Assembly (NCBI RefSeq): GCF_018736045.1
Contig: NZ_CP076132.1
Coordinates: 3,891,501 to 3,955,500 of the forward strand
Direction: 5' to 3'
Length of the DNA: 64,000 nt
From: Flammeovirga yaeyamensis
GTDB lineage: Bacteria; Bacteroidota; Bacteroidia; Cytophagales; Flammeovirgaceae
Part shown: in pieces, positions 16,944-29,463 of the stretch
Layout: the number at the start of each line of letters is the position of its first letter
Position numbering within the stretch: the first letter of the stretch is position 1
Notes under the pieces: generated by a model
Told to the model about the DNA's origin: nothing
Databases searched by the model: none
Seen by the model: only the letters and a program-made list of their open reading frames with translations
Made by a program: the position numbers and the translations under genes

Positions 16944-19355
16944 TTAGTTCAATAAATTACCAATTCTAATATCTATATAGAACATTCTTGGTGTAATCGG
17001 CCCATACACAAAAGCGGCATCCTTGTCCACACCACTCACAAAGTTAGATTGCATTTGGTTAAAGATATTCTTTACTCCTGCTCCAATTTGGATGTTTGAG
17101 TCCTTTGTAAGTTTGGTCATATAGGCAATTTTCAATCCCATATCAAAGAATTGTTCTGATTGGATCAACTCTTCTTCAGTAGTTAATTGACCATCAATAA
17201 ATCCTCCAGGCAAATAAGGCACATGCATACTTCCTGTATATACCCCCGTCATTGTTGCCGTCCATTGATTTGTAATTTTGTAATCGGCACTAAGTGATCC
17301 ATATTGATTAGGTGTCCTCAAAATATATTTTGATGTACTCGAGTCTTCATCACCCCATTGGTTTTCTTCTTCGTATTTAGCTGATTGAATAGTATAAGCA
17401 GCTTGGAAAGATAGTTTTTCTGATGGAGCAACCCTTCCCTCTAGGTTGATACCTTGTACAATAGCATCTGATGTTGAATTTCTTTTAAACAGGATTAAAG
17501 TTCCATCCTCTAAATAATTGTATTGATTATCGAAACGGTCTTTAATTCTTGTGTGGAATCCCTCCACAAGGAAATACGTCTGAACATGACCAAAGGTCTT
17601 ATCAAAATCCCAGGCCAAGTTATACGACAGAGAAGATTCTGGCTTTAAGTTAGGATCTAATTGCGTTCTTACACCCTGTCCACTTGTCACTTCAATATGT
17701 AAATCTTCTGAGAACATCTGAGGAGCTCTAAATCCAGTAGCAAAGCCACCTCTCAATTGCATATTCTCGTTTAATTTATACTTTAAGTTCACCCTAGGGT
17801 TAATAGAATTCACTCGCTTATCATTCTCATGAGTCTGTTTATCGACAATATCTACAAAGTCCCAACGTGCTCCTACTAAAACCGACCAACGGTTACTCAC
17901 CCATTCGTTTTGAGCAAAGATCGCATAGGTGTTCGAAATTTGATCAGATACAGTCGCATCCTGAGTATTTTGTCCTAAATCTTCATCAAAGTAAGACAGT
18001 TTTTTATCATGAATCTGGTCGTTGATGTATTCTACACCTGTTACAAAGAAAGATTTCCCATTCCAAAATTCACCTAAATTTATATTTAACTGAGAACCTG
18101 CTACAACCGTTTGTCCGGTAGTTAATCCAAAGCCATCTTTCTGTTGATATGCACCATAATAACTATCTCTATGTACATATTGACCACTTAAATAAGAGTT
18201 TAAATGCAACTTCTTATCCTTACTGAACCAATCGTGATTAAGCATTGCAGTTCCAATGTGCATATCGATTGATTCTGTAATGTCTGCCTGATCTTTAGGT
18301 AAATCTAGTTTATTCCCTCCTCTTCTTTCGTCGTGTGTATATTTCAAGTCAAAAGACAGCTTGTTGTAATCAGAAAATTGATGATATACTTTAGTACCTA
18401 AAGAAAGTGTTTTCATGGCAGTTAGTTCCGAGAAGTCATCTTTAATTGGACTACCGGTTGGATTACCATCATCATCTAATTGATAATAAATATCGTCAGG
18501 ATTAGCATTCCAGACATCTCTGTTTCTGTATGAACCATAGATATAACTCGACGTTTTCTCATTTTTTGATACCAATGAAGTATTGAAATACATATTGTAA
18601 TCATGAGACTTACCATCTATCGTTCCAAAGTTAGTTCCCACTTCATAAGCATTAAACTTTGGTGATTTTGTGATGATGTTTACGGTTCCTCCTATAGCGT
18701 TAGCACCATAAAGTACAGAACCACCTCCTCTAACTACCTCTACTTGGTCGATCATGGCTACTGGAATTTGCTCCAAACCATACACTCCTACCAAACCACT
18801 AAATAACGGACGGCTATCAATTAGTATTTGCGTATAGGGACCTTCCAAGCCGTTTAAACGAAGTTGAGTGGAACCACAGTTTCCACAAGTACTTTCTACT
18901 CTTGTTCCAGGAATATAATTCAGGCCCTCTCCAACGACTTTAATATCGTTTTTCATCAAGAAATCGCTACCGACTACATTGACTACACTTGAGGTTTCTT
19001 GCCTTGATTGAGAACGTCTACTACTTGAGACAATCACTTCATTTAATTCCAATAAATCCTTTGTCAAATTAAAATGAATATCATGATTCGATCGTGTGGG
19101 CTTAAATTCTATAGTTTGATCTTTATACCCTACTACTGACACTAGAAAAGAGTAGGTTTGGTTTTCTTCTAATTCAATAGTAAAATGCCCATCTTTATCT
19201 GCAAAAACACCCTTTTGGCCATCGTTTATTGAGACATTGGCAAAAGGAACATGTTCATCACCTGAAGTAATATGACCAATAACTTTAATTGGATTTGCAT
19301 TCGTAATAGCACAAGAAAGAAGAAGAAGTATCTGAATTAAAGCGAAGTTTTTCAA
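16944..19355 (-). CDS. TonB-dependent outer-membrane receptor with carboxypeptidase-regulatory-like domain
   Basis: 803 residues: signal peptide (1-20), a CarboxypepD_reg-like beta domain (about 22-100), a TonB-box-like ELNEVIVSSSR, a plug domain (about 115-235) with the standard QVEVVRGGGSVLYGANAIGGTVNIIT ending near 230, summarised here only by its VEVVRGGGS and GGTVNI parts, and a 22-strand-type barrel to the C-terminus. The plug carries TCGNCG, a CxxC pair before LNGLEGPYTQILIDSRP. The receptor uses TonB energy to import a bound ligand; no SusD-like partner follows, so it is more likely a metal-complex, vitamin or similar receptor than a glycan receptor. The substrate is unknown. It is transcribed alone from a near-consensus promoter. 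Confidence 0.9.
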   Translation of the reverse strand: MKNFALIQILLLLSCAITNANPIKVIGHITSGDEHVPFANVSINDGQKGVFADKDGHFTIELEENQTYSFLVSVVGYKDQTIEFKPTRSNHDIHFNLTKDLLELNEVIVSSSRRSQSRQETSSVVNVVGSDFLMKNDIKVVGEGLNYIPGTRVESTCGNCGSTQLRLNGLEGPYTQILIDSRPLFSGLVGVYGLEQIPVAMIDQVEVVRGGGSVLYGANAIGGTVNIITKSPKFNAYEVGTNFGTIDGKSHDYNMYFNTSLVSKNEKTSSYIYGSYRNRDVWNANPDDIYYQLDDDGNPTGSPIKDDFSELTAMKTLSLGTKVYHQFSDYNKLSFDLKYTHDERRGGNKLDLPKDQADITESIDMHIGTAMLNHDWFSKDKKLHLNSYLSGQYVHRDSYYGAYQQKDGFGLTTGQTVVAGSQLNINLGEFWNGKSFFVTGVEYINDQIHDKKLSYFDEDLGQNTQDATVSDQISNTYAIFAQNEWVSNRWSVLVGARWDFVDIVDKQTHENDKRVNSINPRVNLKYKLNENMQLRGGFATGFRAPQMFSEDLHIEVTSGQGVRTQLDPNLKPESSLSYNLAWDFDKTFGHVQTYFLVEGFHTRIKDRFDNQYNYLEDGTLILFKRNSTSDAIVQGINLEGRVAPSEKLSFQAAYTIQSAKYEEENQWGDEDSSTSKYILRTPNQYGSLSADYKITNQWTATMTGVYTGSMHVPYLPGGFIDGQLTTEEELIQSEQFFDMGLKIAYMTKLTKDSNIQIGAGVKNIFNQMQSNFVSGVDKDAAFVYGPITPRMFYIDIRIGNLLN

Positions 19356-19397
19356 AGTAACTCTGATTATGGTTATTTAGACTAATTATCAATAACA

Positions 19398-19405
19398 CAA
19401 ATGTA
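19398..19405 (-). promoter_or_regulatory. predicted -7 promoter element of the TonB receptor gene
   Basis: Read on the minus strand this is TACATTTG, a perfect match to the Bacteroidota -7 consensus TAnnTTTG, 43 bases before the start codon. A TTTG lies 15 bases upstream of it, slightly closer than the usual 17-20. Confidence 0.45.
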
Positions 19406-19496
19406 TTTAAGTTACATTCACAAATAATTGACTTTGATCATCACCAAAACATAATCATTATCACGCAACAGGACCCTAAAAAACTAGATATAAAAA

Positions 19497-19530
19497 AAAG
19501 CTGATCCATATGATTATGAATCAGCTTTTC
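19497..19530 (-). terminator. rho-independent terminator of the OmpH operon
   Basis: A 15-bp stem with one mismatch (AAAAGCTGAT... paired with ...ATCAGCTTTT). On the minus strand it is followed by a run of T, as expected after the last OmpH gene. Confidence 0.85.
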
Positions 19531-19548
19531 TATAAAGAAAAAAATTAA

Positions 19549-20055
19549 TTACTTCACTTTATTGATTACATCAGCAGTGATGTCATCAGCTCCGTTATTG
19601 TAGATCAACATGTCGATTGGAATAACATATTGGTAACCTTTTTCTTTTGCTACCGCTTCAACAGCTTCGCTAGCTTTTTGTTGAAGTGGAGTGAATGCTT
19701 CGTACTGACGCTTTTGCAAGTTTTGCTGAGCGTTTTGTTGGAAGTCTTGTAAGTTCTTTTGTAACAACTCTAACTCCTGTGCTTTTTGCTGGATGATTTC
19801 TGGCAGCCAGTTCGCTTGGTTTTGTTGGAAGTCAGCATATTTAGTTTGGAACTCTTGCTGTTGTTGTTGCATAGAAGCCATCAATTGATTTTGGTAGCTT
19901 TCTAATTCTTTAATTTTAGTTTCGTATTCGGGAATCGAACGTACTACTGAATCTAAATCTGCGTAAGCAAAGATTTTAGTTTGTGCCTTGCTTTCAGTTC
20001 CGAATCCCATTAGCATCACTGCGAATAATGATGCGAAAACAACTCTTAATTTCAT
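19549..20055 (-). CDS. OmpH/Skp-family periplasmic chaperone, third copy
   Basis: 168 residues: signal peptide (about 1-24, FGTESKAQ-T), then the Skp pattern. A short strand, KIFAYADLDSVVRSIPEY, leads into a long Q-rich coiled coil (about 45-125), followed by AVEAVAKEKGYQYVIP and a closing strand. Skp-like proteins form trimers whose coiled-coil arms hold unfolded outer-membrane proteins in the periplasm on their way to the BAM complex. It lies 38 bases downstream of a second OmpH gene and ends at the operon terminator. Confidence 0.88.
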   Translation of the reverse strand: MKLRVVFASLFAVMLMGFGTESKAQTKIFAYADLDSVVRSIPEYETKIKELESYQNQLMASMQQQQQEFQTKYADFQQNQANWLPEIIQQKAQELELLQKNLQDFQQNAQQNLQKRQYEAFTPLQQKASEAVEAVAKEKGYQYVIPIDMLIYNNGADDITADVINKVK

Positions 20056-20093
20056 AATTTCTTGTTTGTAAGTTTTAATATCTTAAACTTAGA

Positions 20094-20606
20094 CTATTGT
20101 CCATTTATTTTAGCGATAACTTTACCAGTGATATCCTCACCACCAGCATTGATTAGGAAACCGATACGGTTAACTACCCCATTGGCAATTACCACACTGT
20201 AACCTTCAGCCTCTGCAACAACTTTTACTTGTTCTTTCAGCTTTTTCATAAGAGGTTCCATAGCGTCTTGCTGTTTTTTCTGGATCCCTTGCTGTGCTCT
20301 TTGTTGAAGTTCTTGAACTTCTACTTGCATCTCCTGCAATTCTTTCTGTCCTTCATCCAACTGTTGAGGAGACATAGTTTGTTGACCTTGCATTAGCGTT
20401 TGGTACTTCTCCTGCATTGTTCTCTGCTTCATCTCAATTTGAGTTTGAAACTGCTTCGCATAAGATTCAATAATCTTCTGCTGTGTCTTAAACTCAGGCA
20501 TTGAAGTGATCACACTATCTTCGTTAATAAATGCCACTTTCTGTTGTGCATTTGCTACCGAAGAGAGCATCATCAGCGACCAAAGCGCAAATAAGATTTT
20601 CTTCAT
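20094..20606 (-). CDS. OmpH/Skp-family periplasmic chaperone, second copy
   Basis: 170 residues: signal peptide (1-20, SVANAQ-Q), KVAFINEDSVITSMPEF as the entry strand, a Q- and M-rich coiled coil (about 40-120), then VKVVAEAEGYSVVIANG and a C-terminal segment GGEDITGKVIAKINGQ. It is closely similar in design to the downstream copy and probably arose with it by tandem duplication. It shares a transcript with its neighbours (70 bases from the upstream copy, 38 from the downstream one). Confidence 0.88.
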   Translation of the reverse strand: MKKILFALWSLMMLSSVANAQQKVAFINEDSVITSMPEFKTQQKIIESYAKQFQTQIEMKQRTMQEKYQTLMQGQQTMSPQQLDEGQKELQEMQVEVQELQQRAQQGIQKKQQDAMEPLMKKLKEQVKVVAEAEGYSVVIANGVVNRIGFLINAGGEDITGKVIAKINGQ

Positions 20607-20676
20607 TTCTATAAAAGTTTCTCCGATTATAATTTAAACTTTAACCTTGAGGAAAGTTCGACTGCAAAAATATAAA

Positions 20677-21210
20677 TTATCTTGGAGAATCCTCAGGATC
20701 TCCCTCACCAAGTTCGTCTAAAACGAAGTCTGTATAGTTATATTTAGGATCTGAATAGATTAAAGTTAAATCTGAAGCTTTATCGAAGATAAAATTTAGC
20801 TTTTTCTGTCTCGCTACAGTTTCACAAGCTTTAGAAATTTTATCCTGTAAAGGCTTCATAAACTCCATACGTTTCGAATACAATAATCCTTCATACCCGA
20901 AATGATTGGTTTGAAACTCTCTCATCGCCTCTTTTAATTCAGCAATTTTATCAAGCTTTTCCTGTTTCATTTCTGGTGTTAACAAGATTTCTTCGTGAGC
21001 ATATGCCCTTTCCAAATCAGCTATCTCAGCTTTCATCTTATCCAATTGACCCAACCATTTGTCAGTCAATTTTTGCAAACTAGCTTCCGCTTCTTGATAC
21101 TCTGGCAACTGTTCAATAATTACCTGAGAATCGATATAACCAAAGCGTTGAGCATAAGCGTTAGATAAATTGACGAGAATACACAGACCTACAAAGAGTA
21201 ATTTCTTCAT
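20677..21210 (-). CDS. OmpH/Skp-family periplasmic chaperone, first copy (more divergent)
   Basis: 177 residues: signal peptide (1-20, SNAYAQ-R), the entry strand RFGYIDSQVIIEQLPEY, a charged rather than Q-rich coiled coil (about 40-125) with IADLERAYAHEEILLTPEMK, then CETVARQKKLNFIFDK and an acidic tail. ITPEMK-like turns and the KPLQDKISKA segment fit the OmpH family. It differs more from the other two than they do from each other, so it may have its own clients. It follows the methyltransferase gene by 39 bases and heads the chaperone run. Confidence 0.87.
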   Translation of the reverse strand: MKKLLFVGLCILVNLSNAYAQRFGYIDSQVIIEQLPEYQEAEASLQKLTDKWLGQLDKMKAEIADLERAYAHEEILLTPEMKQEKLDKIAELKEAMREFQTNHFGYEGLLYSKRMEFMKPLQDKISKACETVARQKKLNFIFDKASDLTLIYSDPKYNYTDFVLDELGEGDPEDSPR

Positions 21211-21249
21211 TTTTCCTCAGTTTAATTCCCTTAAAGATGTTTCTTTAAT

Positions 21250-21894
21250 TCATTTTTTCAAAGTGTAGATCGCACGAGTCAGATTTGTAGTAGTAGTATA
21301 TGTTTGTAGCGAATGACTCTCAAAACCTGCCTTAGATGAATATAATGCCACATCTTCCGCTTCTACAAGCGTCGCATTTAAGACACCCCACTCCTCCTCT
21401 ACGACAATTTTTTTATCATTTGATAACATTCCGACTTTGGAAATAGCTTTATTCATTGGACATTCTATAATTAGTGCCCCTCCTTTTTTAAGCCATTTGT
21501 ATGCTTTTTTGATAACAGTTTGTTGTTCTTCTTCTGTTAATTCTAATATTCCAGACCACATCCAAAGTATGTAATCCAAAGAATCGTTCTTCCATTCTAA
21601 TTCGGTTAAATCAGAATGTATTATTTCTATATTATCCGTTTTTTGAAGACTTAATTTATCAATTAACGCGTCTACAATTTCAACTGCATATAATTTCCCA
21701 TTATATCCTTTGTCCTTTAGTCCTTTTACGATTCTACCGTAACCAGAACCAAATTCCATAATTTCTTTACCTTCTTTTATAGTGTTATAAACCTGATCCA
21801 AATCTTCTCCATTTGCTAACCCAATTTGATCGGCAAATTTTTTAAAAACTTGAATTGGCATATTTTGGTAAAAAGCCACATTTCCTTGTATCAT
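21250..21894 (-). CDS. class I SAM-dependent methyltransferase, unknown substrate
   Basis: 214 residues. The SAM-binding motif I is IMEFGSGYGRIVKGL (about 45-59), the acidic end of strand 2 is AVEIVD, motif II includes HSDLTELEW, and motif IV is DYILWMWSGILELTEEEQ, giving a complete Rossmann-type fold. No substrate domain is recognisable, and the protein is cytosolic. It is the first gene of the run leading into three OmpH genes (39-base gap), which suggests co-transcription but not necessarily a shared function. Confidence 0.8.
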   Translation of the reverse strand: MIQGNVAFYQNMPIQVFKKFADQIGLANGEDLDQVYNTIKEGKEIMEFGSGYGRIVKGLKDKGYNGKLYAVEIVDALIDKLSLQKTDNIEIIHSDLTELEWKNDSLDYILWMWSGILELTEEEQQTVIKKAYKWLKKGGALIIECPMNKAISKVGMLSNDKKIVVEEEWGVLNATLVEAEDVALYSSKAGFESHSLQTYTTTTNLTRAIYTLKK

Positions 21895-21916
21895 TTTTCT
21901 ACAGAAAGTTAATCTA

Positions 21917-21971
21917 TGTGATCAAATCACACATTAAAAATTAGTAACCTGATTTCGAAAAACACAGGTTA
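21917..21971 (-). promoter_or_regulatory. two inverted repeats upstream of the methyltransferase-ompH run
   Basis: TGTGATCAAATCACA (21917-21931) is a perfect 6-3-6 palindrome 23 bases before the start codon. It resembles a CRP/FNR-family site (TGTGA...TCACA) but with a 5-base instead of a 6-base centre. TAACCTG (21945-21951) and CAGGTTA (21965-21971) form a second inverted repeat. Either may be an operator or part of the 5' leader. Confidence 0.35.
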
Positions 21972-22229
21972 TAGTGTTGCTAATTGAATGTATAAAAAAT
22001 TGAATTGAGTAGTAAACAATAATTTACTTCAAAACTATCCTCAGTGAAATTGATCAATGCATAATTATTAGTCTTTATCAATTAAATAATTAGGAATTTA
22101 AACCCTCCTTATCATCCAATTGTACTAAAACAAAAATTATACATAATCGGTATTTTCTAATCAATAAACGTACTTTTGTACATGTTATTATTAGTAATTA
22201 TAAGAATAGTGCAATTTTAATCAATAGAA

Positions 22230-22262
22230 AAAAAGAAACCCCACTTACGTGAGGTTTCTAAA
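22230..22262 (-). terminator. rho-independent terminator of icd
   Basis: AGAAACCCCAC and GTGAGGTTTCT form a stem around TTAC; on the minus strand it is followed by a run of seven T, directly downstream of icd. Confidence 0.85.
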
Positions 22263-22283
22263 GGTTTTATATTTTTATGATGT

Positions 22284-24816
<2,533 letters not shown>

Positions 24817-26010
24817 ATGAAGAATAAATTTGCTTTTCAATTCTCACAAACTCAACTATGGCAAACCTTAGTAATCGTTGCCTACTTTGCCTTAACGTTC
24901 AACTTTTTCAGTGAAAGGTTTGGAGTTTGGTATGCCTTTTTAAAAGCTCTTTTACTTATCGGAGCTCAAATTTTTATATGGTTCATCAATGTAAAGTATT
25001 TAGTTCCCAAATTACTTATTAAAAAGAAGCACGGATTGTATGCTATCGTTTTACTTTTTTTGGTGATAAGTTCCTCTTTTACTTATATAGAAGTGGAAAA
25101 ATTCATTTTCAATAAATGGAAACAAAAAACCATAGCTACCATGCATTTTCCATTTGATGAAACTGAAATTCCTCCTACACAAGACGAACATCTAAACCCT
25201 CAAAAACCACCTCAAGATATTCGTCAGAAAATAAGACATAAAGAACTACGTGAAGACAGAAAAATTCCTAAACGTGTTCGAAGAGGATTTAAAATCTTTG
25301 AATCCTTATATAACCTTATTTTATTTGGAGTGGTGGCCCTAGCAAGTACTTCCTATAGAATGACTGTTTACAGTTTAAAGAAAGAAAGTGAGGCTTCGAA
25401 ACTAAGAGAAGAGAATGTAAAGTCAGAAATGAGTTTTCTAAAATCTCAGGTCAATCCGCATTTCTTGTTCAATGTTTTAAATAACATTTACTCCTTATCT
25501 TTTGTGAAATCAGATAAAACACCGGAAGTGGTATTGCAATTATCTGATTTACTACGCTACATGTTATACGACACTACCACCGACACAGTACCTATTACTA
25601 AAGAAGTCGAATACTTAAATAACTTTATTGGATTACACCTTCTTAAGAGTGATAACATCAAAGACAATGTGGATATTGATATTCAGGTCGATCATCAAAA
25701 TGTGAGGGTGGCTCCATTACTTTTTGCCCCTTTTATTGAGAATGCTTTTAAACACAGTCACATAGAAAATCACCTTGAAGGTTGGATTAAGCTATCACTT
25801 AAAGTAGATGATGAAGGTGAAATTCATTTCAAATTAAGTAACTCTATACCCAAAAAAACTATATCAAAAGACAAACAAGGAGGGATTGGTTTGGAGAATG
25901 TAAAAAAACGATTAAACTTGCAATATAAACACCAACATACACTCAACATAGAAAAACAACTTGATGCGTTTCACGTTGAGTTACATATAACCACACATAA
26001 AAACAACTAG
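24817..26010 (+). CDS. LytS/YehU-family sensor histidine kinase
   Basis: 397 residues. Four membrane helices in two pairs (about 16-34 and 41-60; 72-90 and 160-178) are separated by a charged, proline-rich stretch. Then comes a coiled coil and the His_kinase domain of the LytS type: phosphoacceptor H215 in QVNPHFLFNVLNNI, the N-type box APFIENAFKHS (about 304-314) and GGIGLENVKKRL near the C-terminus. Such kinases normally pair with a LytTR response regulator encoded next door; none is present here. Its promoter carries LytTR-type repeats, so the missing partner may regulate this gene. icmF follows after 81 bases with no terminator, so read-through is likely. Confidence 0.93.
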   Translation: MKNKFAFQFSQTQLWQTLVIVAYFALTFNFFSERFGVWYAFLKALLLIGAQIFIWFINVKYLVPKLLIKKKHGLYAIVLLFLVISSSFTYIEVEKFIFNKWKQKTIATMHFPFDETEIPPTQDEHLNPQKPPQDIRQKIRHKELREDRKIPKRVRRGFKIFESLYNLILFGVVALASTSYRMTVYSLKKESEASKLREENVKSEMSFLKSQVNPHFLFNVLNNIYSLSFVKSDKTPEVVLQLSDLLRYMLYDTTTDTVPITKEVEYLNNFIGLHLLKSDNIKDNVDIDIQVDHQNVRVAPLLFAPFIENAFKHSHIENHLEGWIKLSLKVDDEGEIHFKLSNSIPKKTISKDKQGGIGLENVKKRLNLQYKHQHTLNIEKQLDAFHVELHITTHKNN

Positions 26011-26091
26011 TAAGAACATCATTGGGTAAACGAACTCAATACACTACATCGTAAAGATGATTTTTTCTTGCTTTAAACACACACAAAAGAA

Positions 26092-29000
26092 ATGACTTCA
26101 CAAATGAATTCTAACCAACCTTATACACCCAGTAATAAGATTAGGTTGGTCACTGCAGGCTCCCTGTTTGATGGGCATGATGCGTCTATTAACATCATGC
26201 GAAGAATCATGCAGTCTACAGGTGCCGAAATAATCCACCTTGGCCACAACCGATCTGCACAAGAAATTGTTGACTGTGCTATTCAAGAAGATGTTCAAGG
26301 CATTGCGATTACTTCCTATCAAGGAGGGCACTTAGAATACTTTAAGTATATCCATGATTTATTGAAAGAAAGAGGTGCGTCTCACATTGGTATTTACGGT
26401 GGTGGAGGTGGTACAATCTTACCTACTGAAATTAAGGAACTGCACGAATATGGTATCAATCGTATCTATTCCCCTGATGATGGCAGAACAATGGGGCTGC
26501 AGGGAATGATTAACGATATTCTTCAGAAATGTGATTTCCCCACTGGTAAAAACATCACCAAAGAGACGTTTAATCTGGAGAATAAATCACATAAAAACTT
26601 AGGAAGAATCATCTCAGCAATCGAAAATAGTCAAGATGAGGTGAGCGATTTCTTAGCGCAAATCAAAGAGAAAGCGGACAATAATAACATTCCTGTTTTA
26701 GGTATCACGGGTACAGGTGGAGCAGGTAAATCAAGTTTAGTCGATGAATTAATCAGACGCTTCTTATCCTCTACAGATGATAAGCAGATTGCCATAGTTT
26801 CTGTTGATCCTTCCAAAAGAAAAACCGGTGGAGCACTCTTAGGGGATAGAATCCGCATGAATGCGATATCAAATAATAGAGTGTATATGCGTTCTTTGGC
26901 TACACGTCAGGCACATATCGCTTTATCAAAAAATATAAAAGAAGTTCTGATGCTTCTGAAGGCAGCTAAGTTTGATATGATCATCTTGGAAACTTCAGGT
27001 ATCGGTCAGTCAGGTACAGAAATTATCGATTTCAGCGACGTATCACTTTATGTGATGACGCCTGAATATGGAGCGGCAACTCAATTGGAAAAGATTGATA
27101 TGCTGGATTATGCAGATGTGATTGCCTTAAATAAATTTGACAAAAAGGGAGCACAAGATGCATTGAGAGATGTTGCAAAACAGTACCGTAGAAATCATCA
27201 ACAATTCGAATTACCTGATGATGACACGCCGGTATATGGCACAATGGCTTCTCAGTTTAACGACACGGGAGTCAATCAGTTATACAATAAATTAGTAGAG
27301 CTCATCAATGAAAAATCTACTGGTTTACAATTACCAAAAGTAGAGAACAAACATGAGGGAGAACGTTTTCATATTATCCCTCCTGCTCGAGTTAGATATT
27401 TGTCGGACATCACTGAAGTGATTCGTAATTACAATGAATTTGTAGAAGAACAATCGACTTATGCTGATCAGTTATTTGGCCTGAAAAAGTCGATCGAATT
27501 ATTAGAAAGTGATACTCAGACAAAAGCTGCTTTAGAAAAGGCTTATCAAGAAGTTGAGCGGAAGACAAATCATGAAGTGGTTGATTTGATTCATGCTTGG
27601 AAAGATAAAGTTGAGGCTTACAGCAAGGATACTTTCACTTATCAGGTGAGGGGAAAAGATATTAATGTCCAAGCCGTATCAGAGTCACTTTCCGGTACTA
27701 AAATCAAGAAAGTCATCCTTCCTAAATACAAAGGATGGGGAGATATTGTGAAGTGGTCAATGCAGGAAAATGTTCCTGGTGAATTCCCTTACACTGCTGG
27801 TGTTTTTCCTTTCAAAAGAACAGGGGAAGATCCAACCCGTATGTTTGCCGGAGAAGGAAACCCTGAACGTACCAACAAGCGTTTCCATTATTTATCGGAA
27901 GGTCAACCTGCCGCTCGTCTTTCAACAGCATTTGACTCAGTGACTTTGTACGGTGAAGATCCTGCATTCCGTCCAGATATTTATGGCAAAATTGGAAACT
28001 CTGGTGTAAATGTTTCGAGTTTGGATGATGCCAAACGTTTGTACTCAGGTTTCGATCTCTGTGCTCCGTCTACTTCTGTTTCTATGACGATTAACGGCCC
28101 TGCAGCCGCTATGACGGCCTTTTTCTTAAATGCAGCTATTGATCAGCAATGTGAATTGTACATCAAAGAGTATGGTTTAGAGAAGGAGGTTAAGAAAAAG
28201 ATTGATAAGATCTATCCTGATGGAGATCAACCAAAATATAGAGGAGAAATCCCATCGAATAACAATGGTTTAGGACTGATGTTATTAGGCGTTACTGGAG
28301 ATCAGGTGCTTGATAAGGACGTCTATCAAAAAATCAAACAGGAGACAATTAAGAAAGTGAGAGGAACCGTACAAGCTGATATTCTGAAGGAGGATCAAGC
28401 ACAAAATACGTGTATTTTCTCTACAGAATTCTCTCTTCGTTTAATGGGTGATATGCAACAGTATTTTACTGACAATGCCATTAAAAACTTCTATTCTGTG
28501 TCGATTTCTGGATACCATATCGCTGAAGCTGGTGCAAATCCAATTTCTCAGTTGGCATTTACTTTAGCCAATGGTTTCACCTTCATCGAATACTACTTGA
28601 ACAGAGGAATGAAGATCGATGATTTCGCTCCAAACTTCTCTTTCTTCTTCTCGAATGGTGTTGATCCGGAATATGCCGTGATTGGTCGTGTGGCCCGTAG
28701 AATTTGGGCAAAGGCACTAAAATATAAATACAAAGCAAGCGATCGCTCTCAAAAGCTGAAATACCATATTCAAACTTCTGGTAGATCATTGCACGCTCAA
28801 GAAATTGCTTTTAATGATATTAGAACGACGCTTCAAGCACTGTATGCTATTTATGACAACTGTAATTCTTTGCATACCAATGCTTATGATGAGGCAATTA
28901 CTACACCTACAGAAGAATCTGTCCGTCGTGCTGTAGCTATTCAATTAATTATCAATAAAGAATTAGGATTAGCTAAAAATGAAAATCCGATTCAAGGGGC

Positions 29001-29460
29001 TTTCATAATTGAAGAGCTGACTGATTTAGTAGAAGAAGCGGTAATGGCTGAATTTGACAGAATCACTGAAAGAGGTGGTGTTTTGGGTGCTATGGAAACG
29101 ATGTATCAACGTTCGAAGATTCAAGAAGAATCGTTGTACTATGAGACGCTTAAACACAATGGAGATTTCCCGATTATTGGAGTGAATACTTTCCTTTCTA
29201 AAAATGGGTCTCCTACTATTATTCCTGAAGAAGTGATTCGTTCTACTGAAGAAGAGAAGAACGGACAAATTGAAGCTTTAGAGACGCAACATCAAAAACT
29301 CTCTAAAGAAGTGGATCAAAGTATCGAGTCGCTTAAGATTGTCGCTCTAAATCAGGAAAACACTTTTGATGCTTTAATGGAAGCTGCAAAATATTGTTCT
29401 TTAGGTCAGATTACCTCTGCTTTATTTGAAGTGGGTGGTCAGTACCGAAGAAACATGTAG
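26092..29460 (+). CDS. icmF: fused isobutyryl-CoA mutase (B12 domain, GTPase chaperone and mutase in one chain)
   Basis: 1122 residues in the IcmF order. The cobalamin-binding domain (about 15-150) has the lower-ligand H29 in FDGHDAS and the GGGGGT turn. The MeaI-type GTPase (about 195-420) has the P-loop GTGGAGKS (207-214) and NKFD. A linker and the acyl-CoA mutase barrel (about 550-1110) follow, with [15 protein letters not shown], which carries the Phe of isobutyryl-CoA mutases instead of the Tyr of methylmalonyl-CoA mutases. The enzyme interconverts isobutyryl-CoA and n-butyryl-CoA (and related acyl groups) with adenosylcobalamin; the GTPase gates cofactor loading. Start taken at ATG 26092; ATG 26104 is an alternative. 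Confidence 0.94.
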   Translation: MTSQMNSNQPYTPSNKIRLVTAGSLFDGHDASINIMRRIMQSTGAEIIHLGHNRSAQEIVDCAIQEDVQGIAITSYQGGHLEYFKYIHDLLKERGASHIGIYGGGGGTILPTEIKELHEYGINRIYSPDDGRTMGLQGMINDILQKCDFPTGKNITKETFNLENKSHKNLGRIISAIENSQDEVSDFLAQIKEKADNNNIPVLGITGTGGAGKSSLVDELIRRFLSSTDDKQIAIVSVDPSKRKTGGALLGDRIRMNAISNNRVYMRSLATRQAHIALSKNIKEVLMLLKAAKFDMIILETSGIGQSGTEIIDFSDVSLYVMTPEYGAATQLEKIDMLDYADVIALNKFDKKGAQDALRDVAKQYRRNHQQFELPDDDTPVYGTMASQFNDTGVNQLYNKLVELINEKSTGLQLPKVENKHEGERFHIIPPARVRYLSDITEVIRNYNEFVEEQSTYADQLFGLKKSIELLESDTQTKAALEKAYQEVERKTNHEVVDLIHAWKDKVEAYSKDTFTYQVRGKDINVQAVSESLSGTKIKKVILPKYKGWGDIVKWSMQENVPGEFPYTAGVFPFKRTGEDPTRMFAGEGNPERTNKRFHYLSEGQPAARLSTAFDSVTLYGEDPAFRPDIYGKIGNSGVNVSSLDDAKRLYSGFDLCAPSTSVSMTINGPAAAMTAFFLNAAIDQQCELYIKEYGLEKEVKKKIDKIYPDGDQPKYRGEIPSNNNGLGLMLLGVTGDQVLDKDVYQKIKQETIKKVRGTVQADILKEDQAQNTCIFSTEFSLRLMGDMQQYFTDNAIKNFYSVSISGYHIAEAGANPISQLAFTLANGFTFIEYYLNRGMKIDDFAPNFSFFFSNGVDPEYAVIGRVARRIWAKALKYKYKASDRSQKLKYHIQTSGRSLHAQEIAFNDIRTTLQALYAIYDNCNSLHTNAYDEAITTPTEESVRRAVAIQLIINKELGLAKNENPIQGAFIIEELTDLVEEAVMAEFDRITERGGVLGAMETMYQRSKIQEESLYYETLKHNGDFPIIGVNTFLSKNGSPTIIPEEVIRSTEEEKNGQIEALETQHQKLSKEVDQSIESLKIVALNQENTFDALMEAAKYCSLGQITSALFEVGGQYRRNM

Positions 29461-29463
29461 ATA

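Larger units (their letters stand above)
21895..22283. other. 389-base gap: promoter of the methyltransferase-OmpH run and icd terminator
   Basis: No gene seen. The left end holds two inverted repeats, listed separately, close to the methyltransferase start. The right end holds the icd terminator. The middle (about 21980-22230) is AT-rich and shows nothing I can name. Confidence 0.5.
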
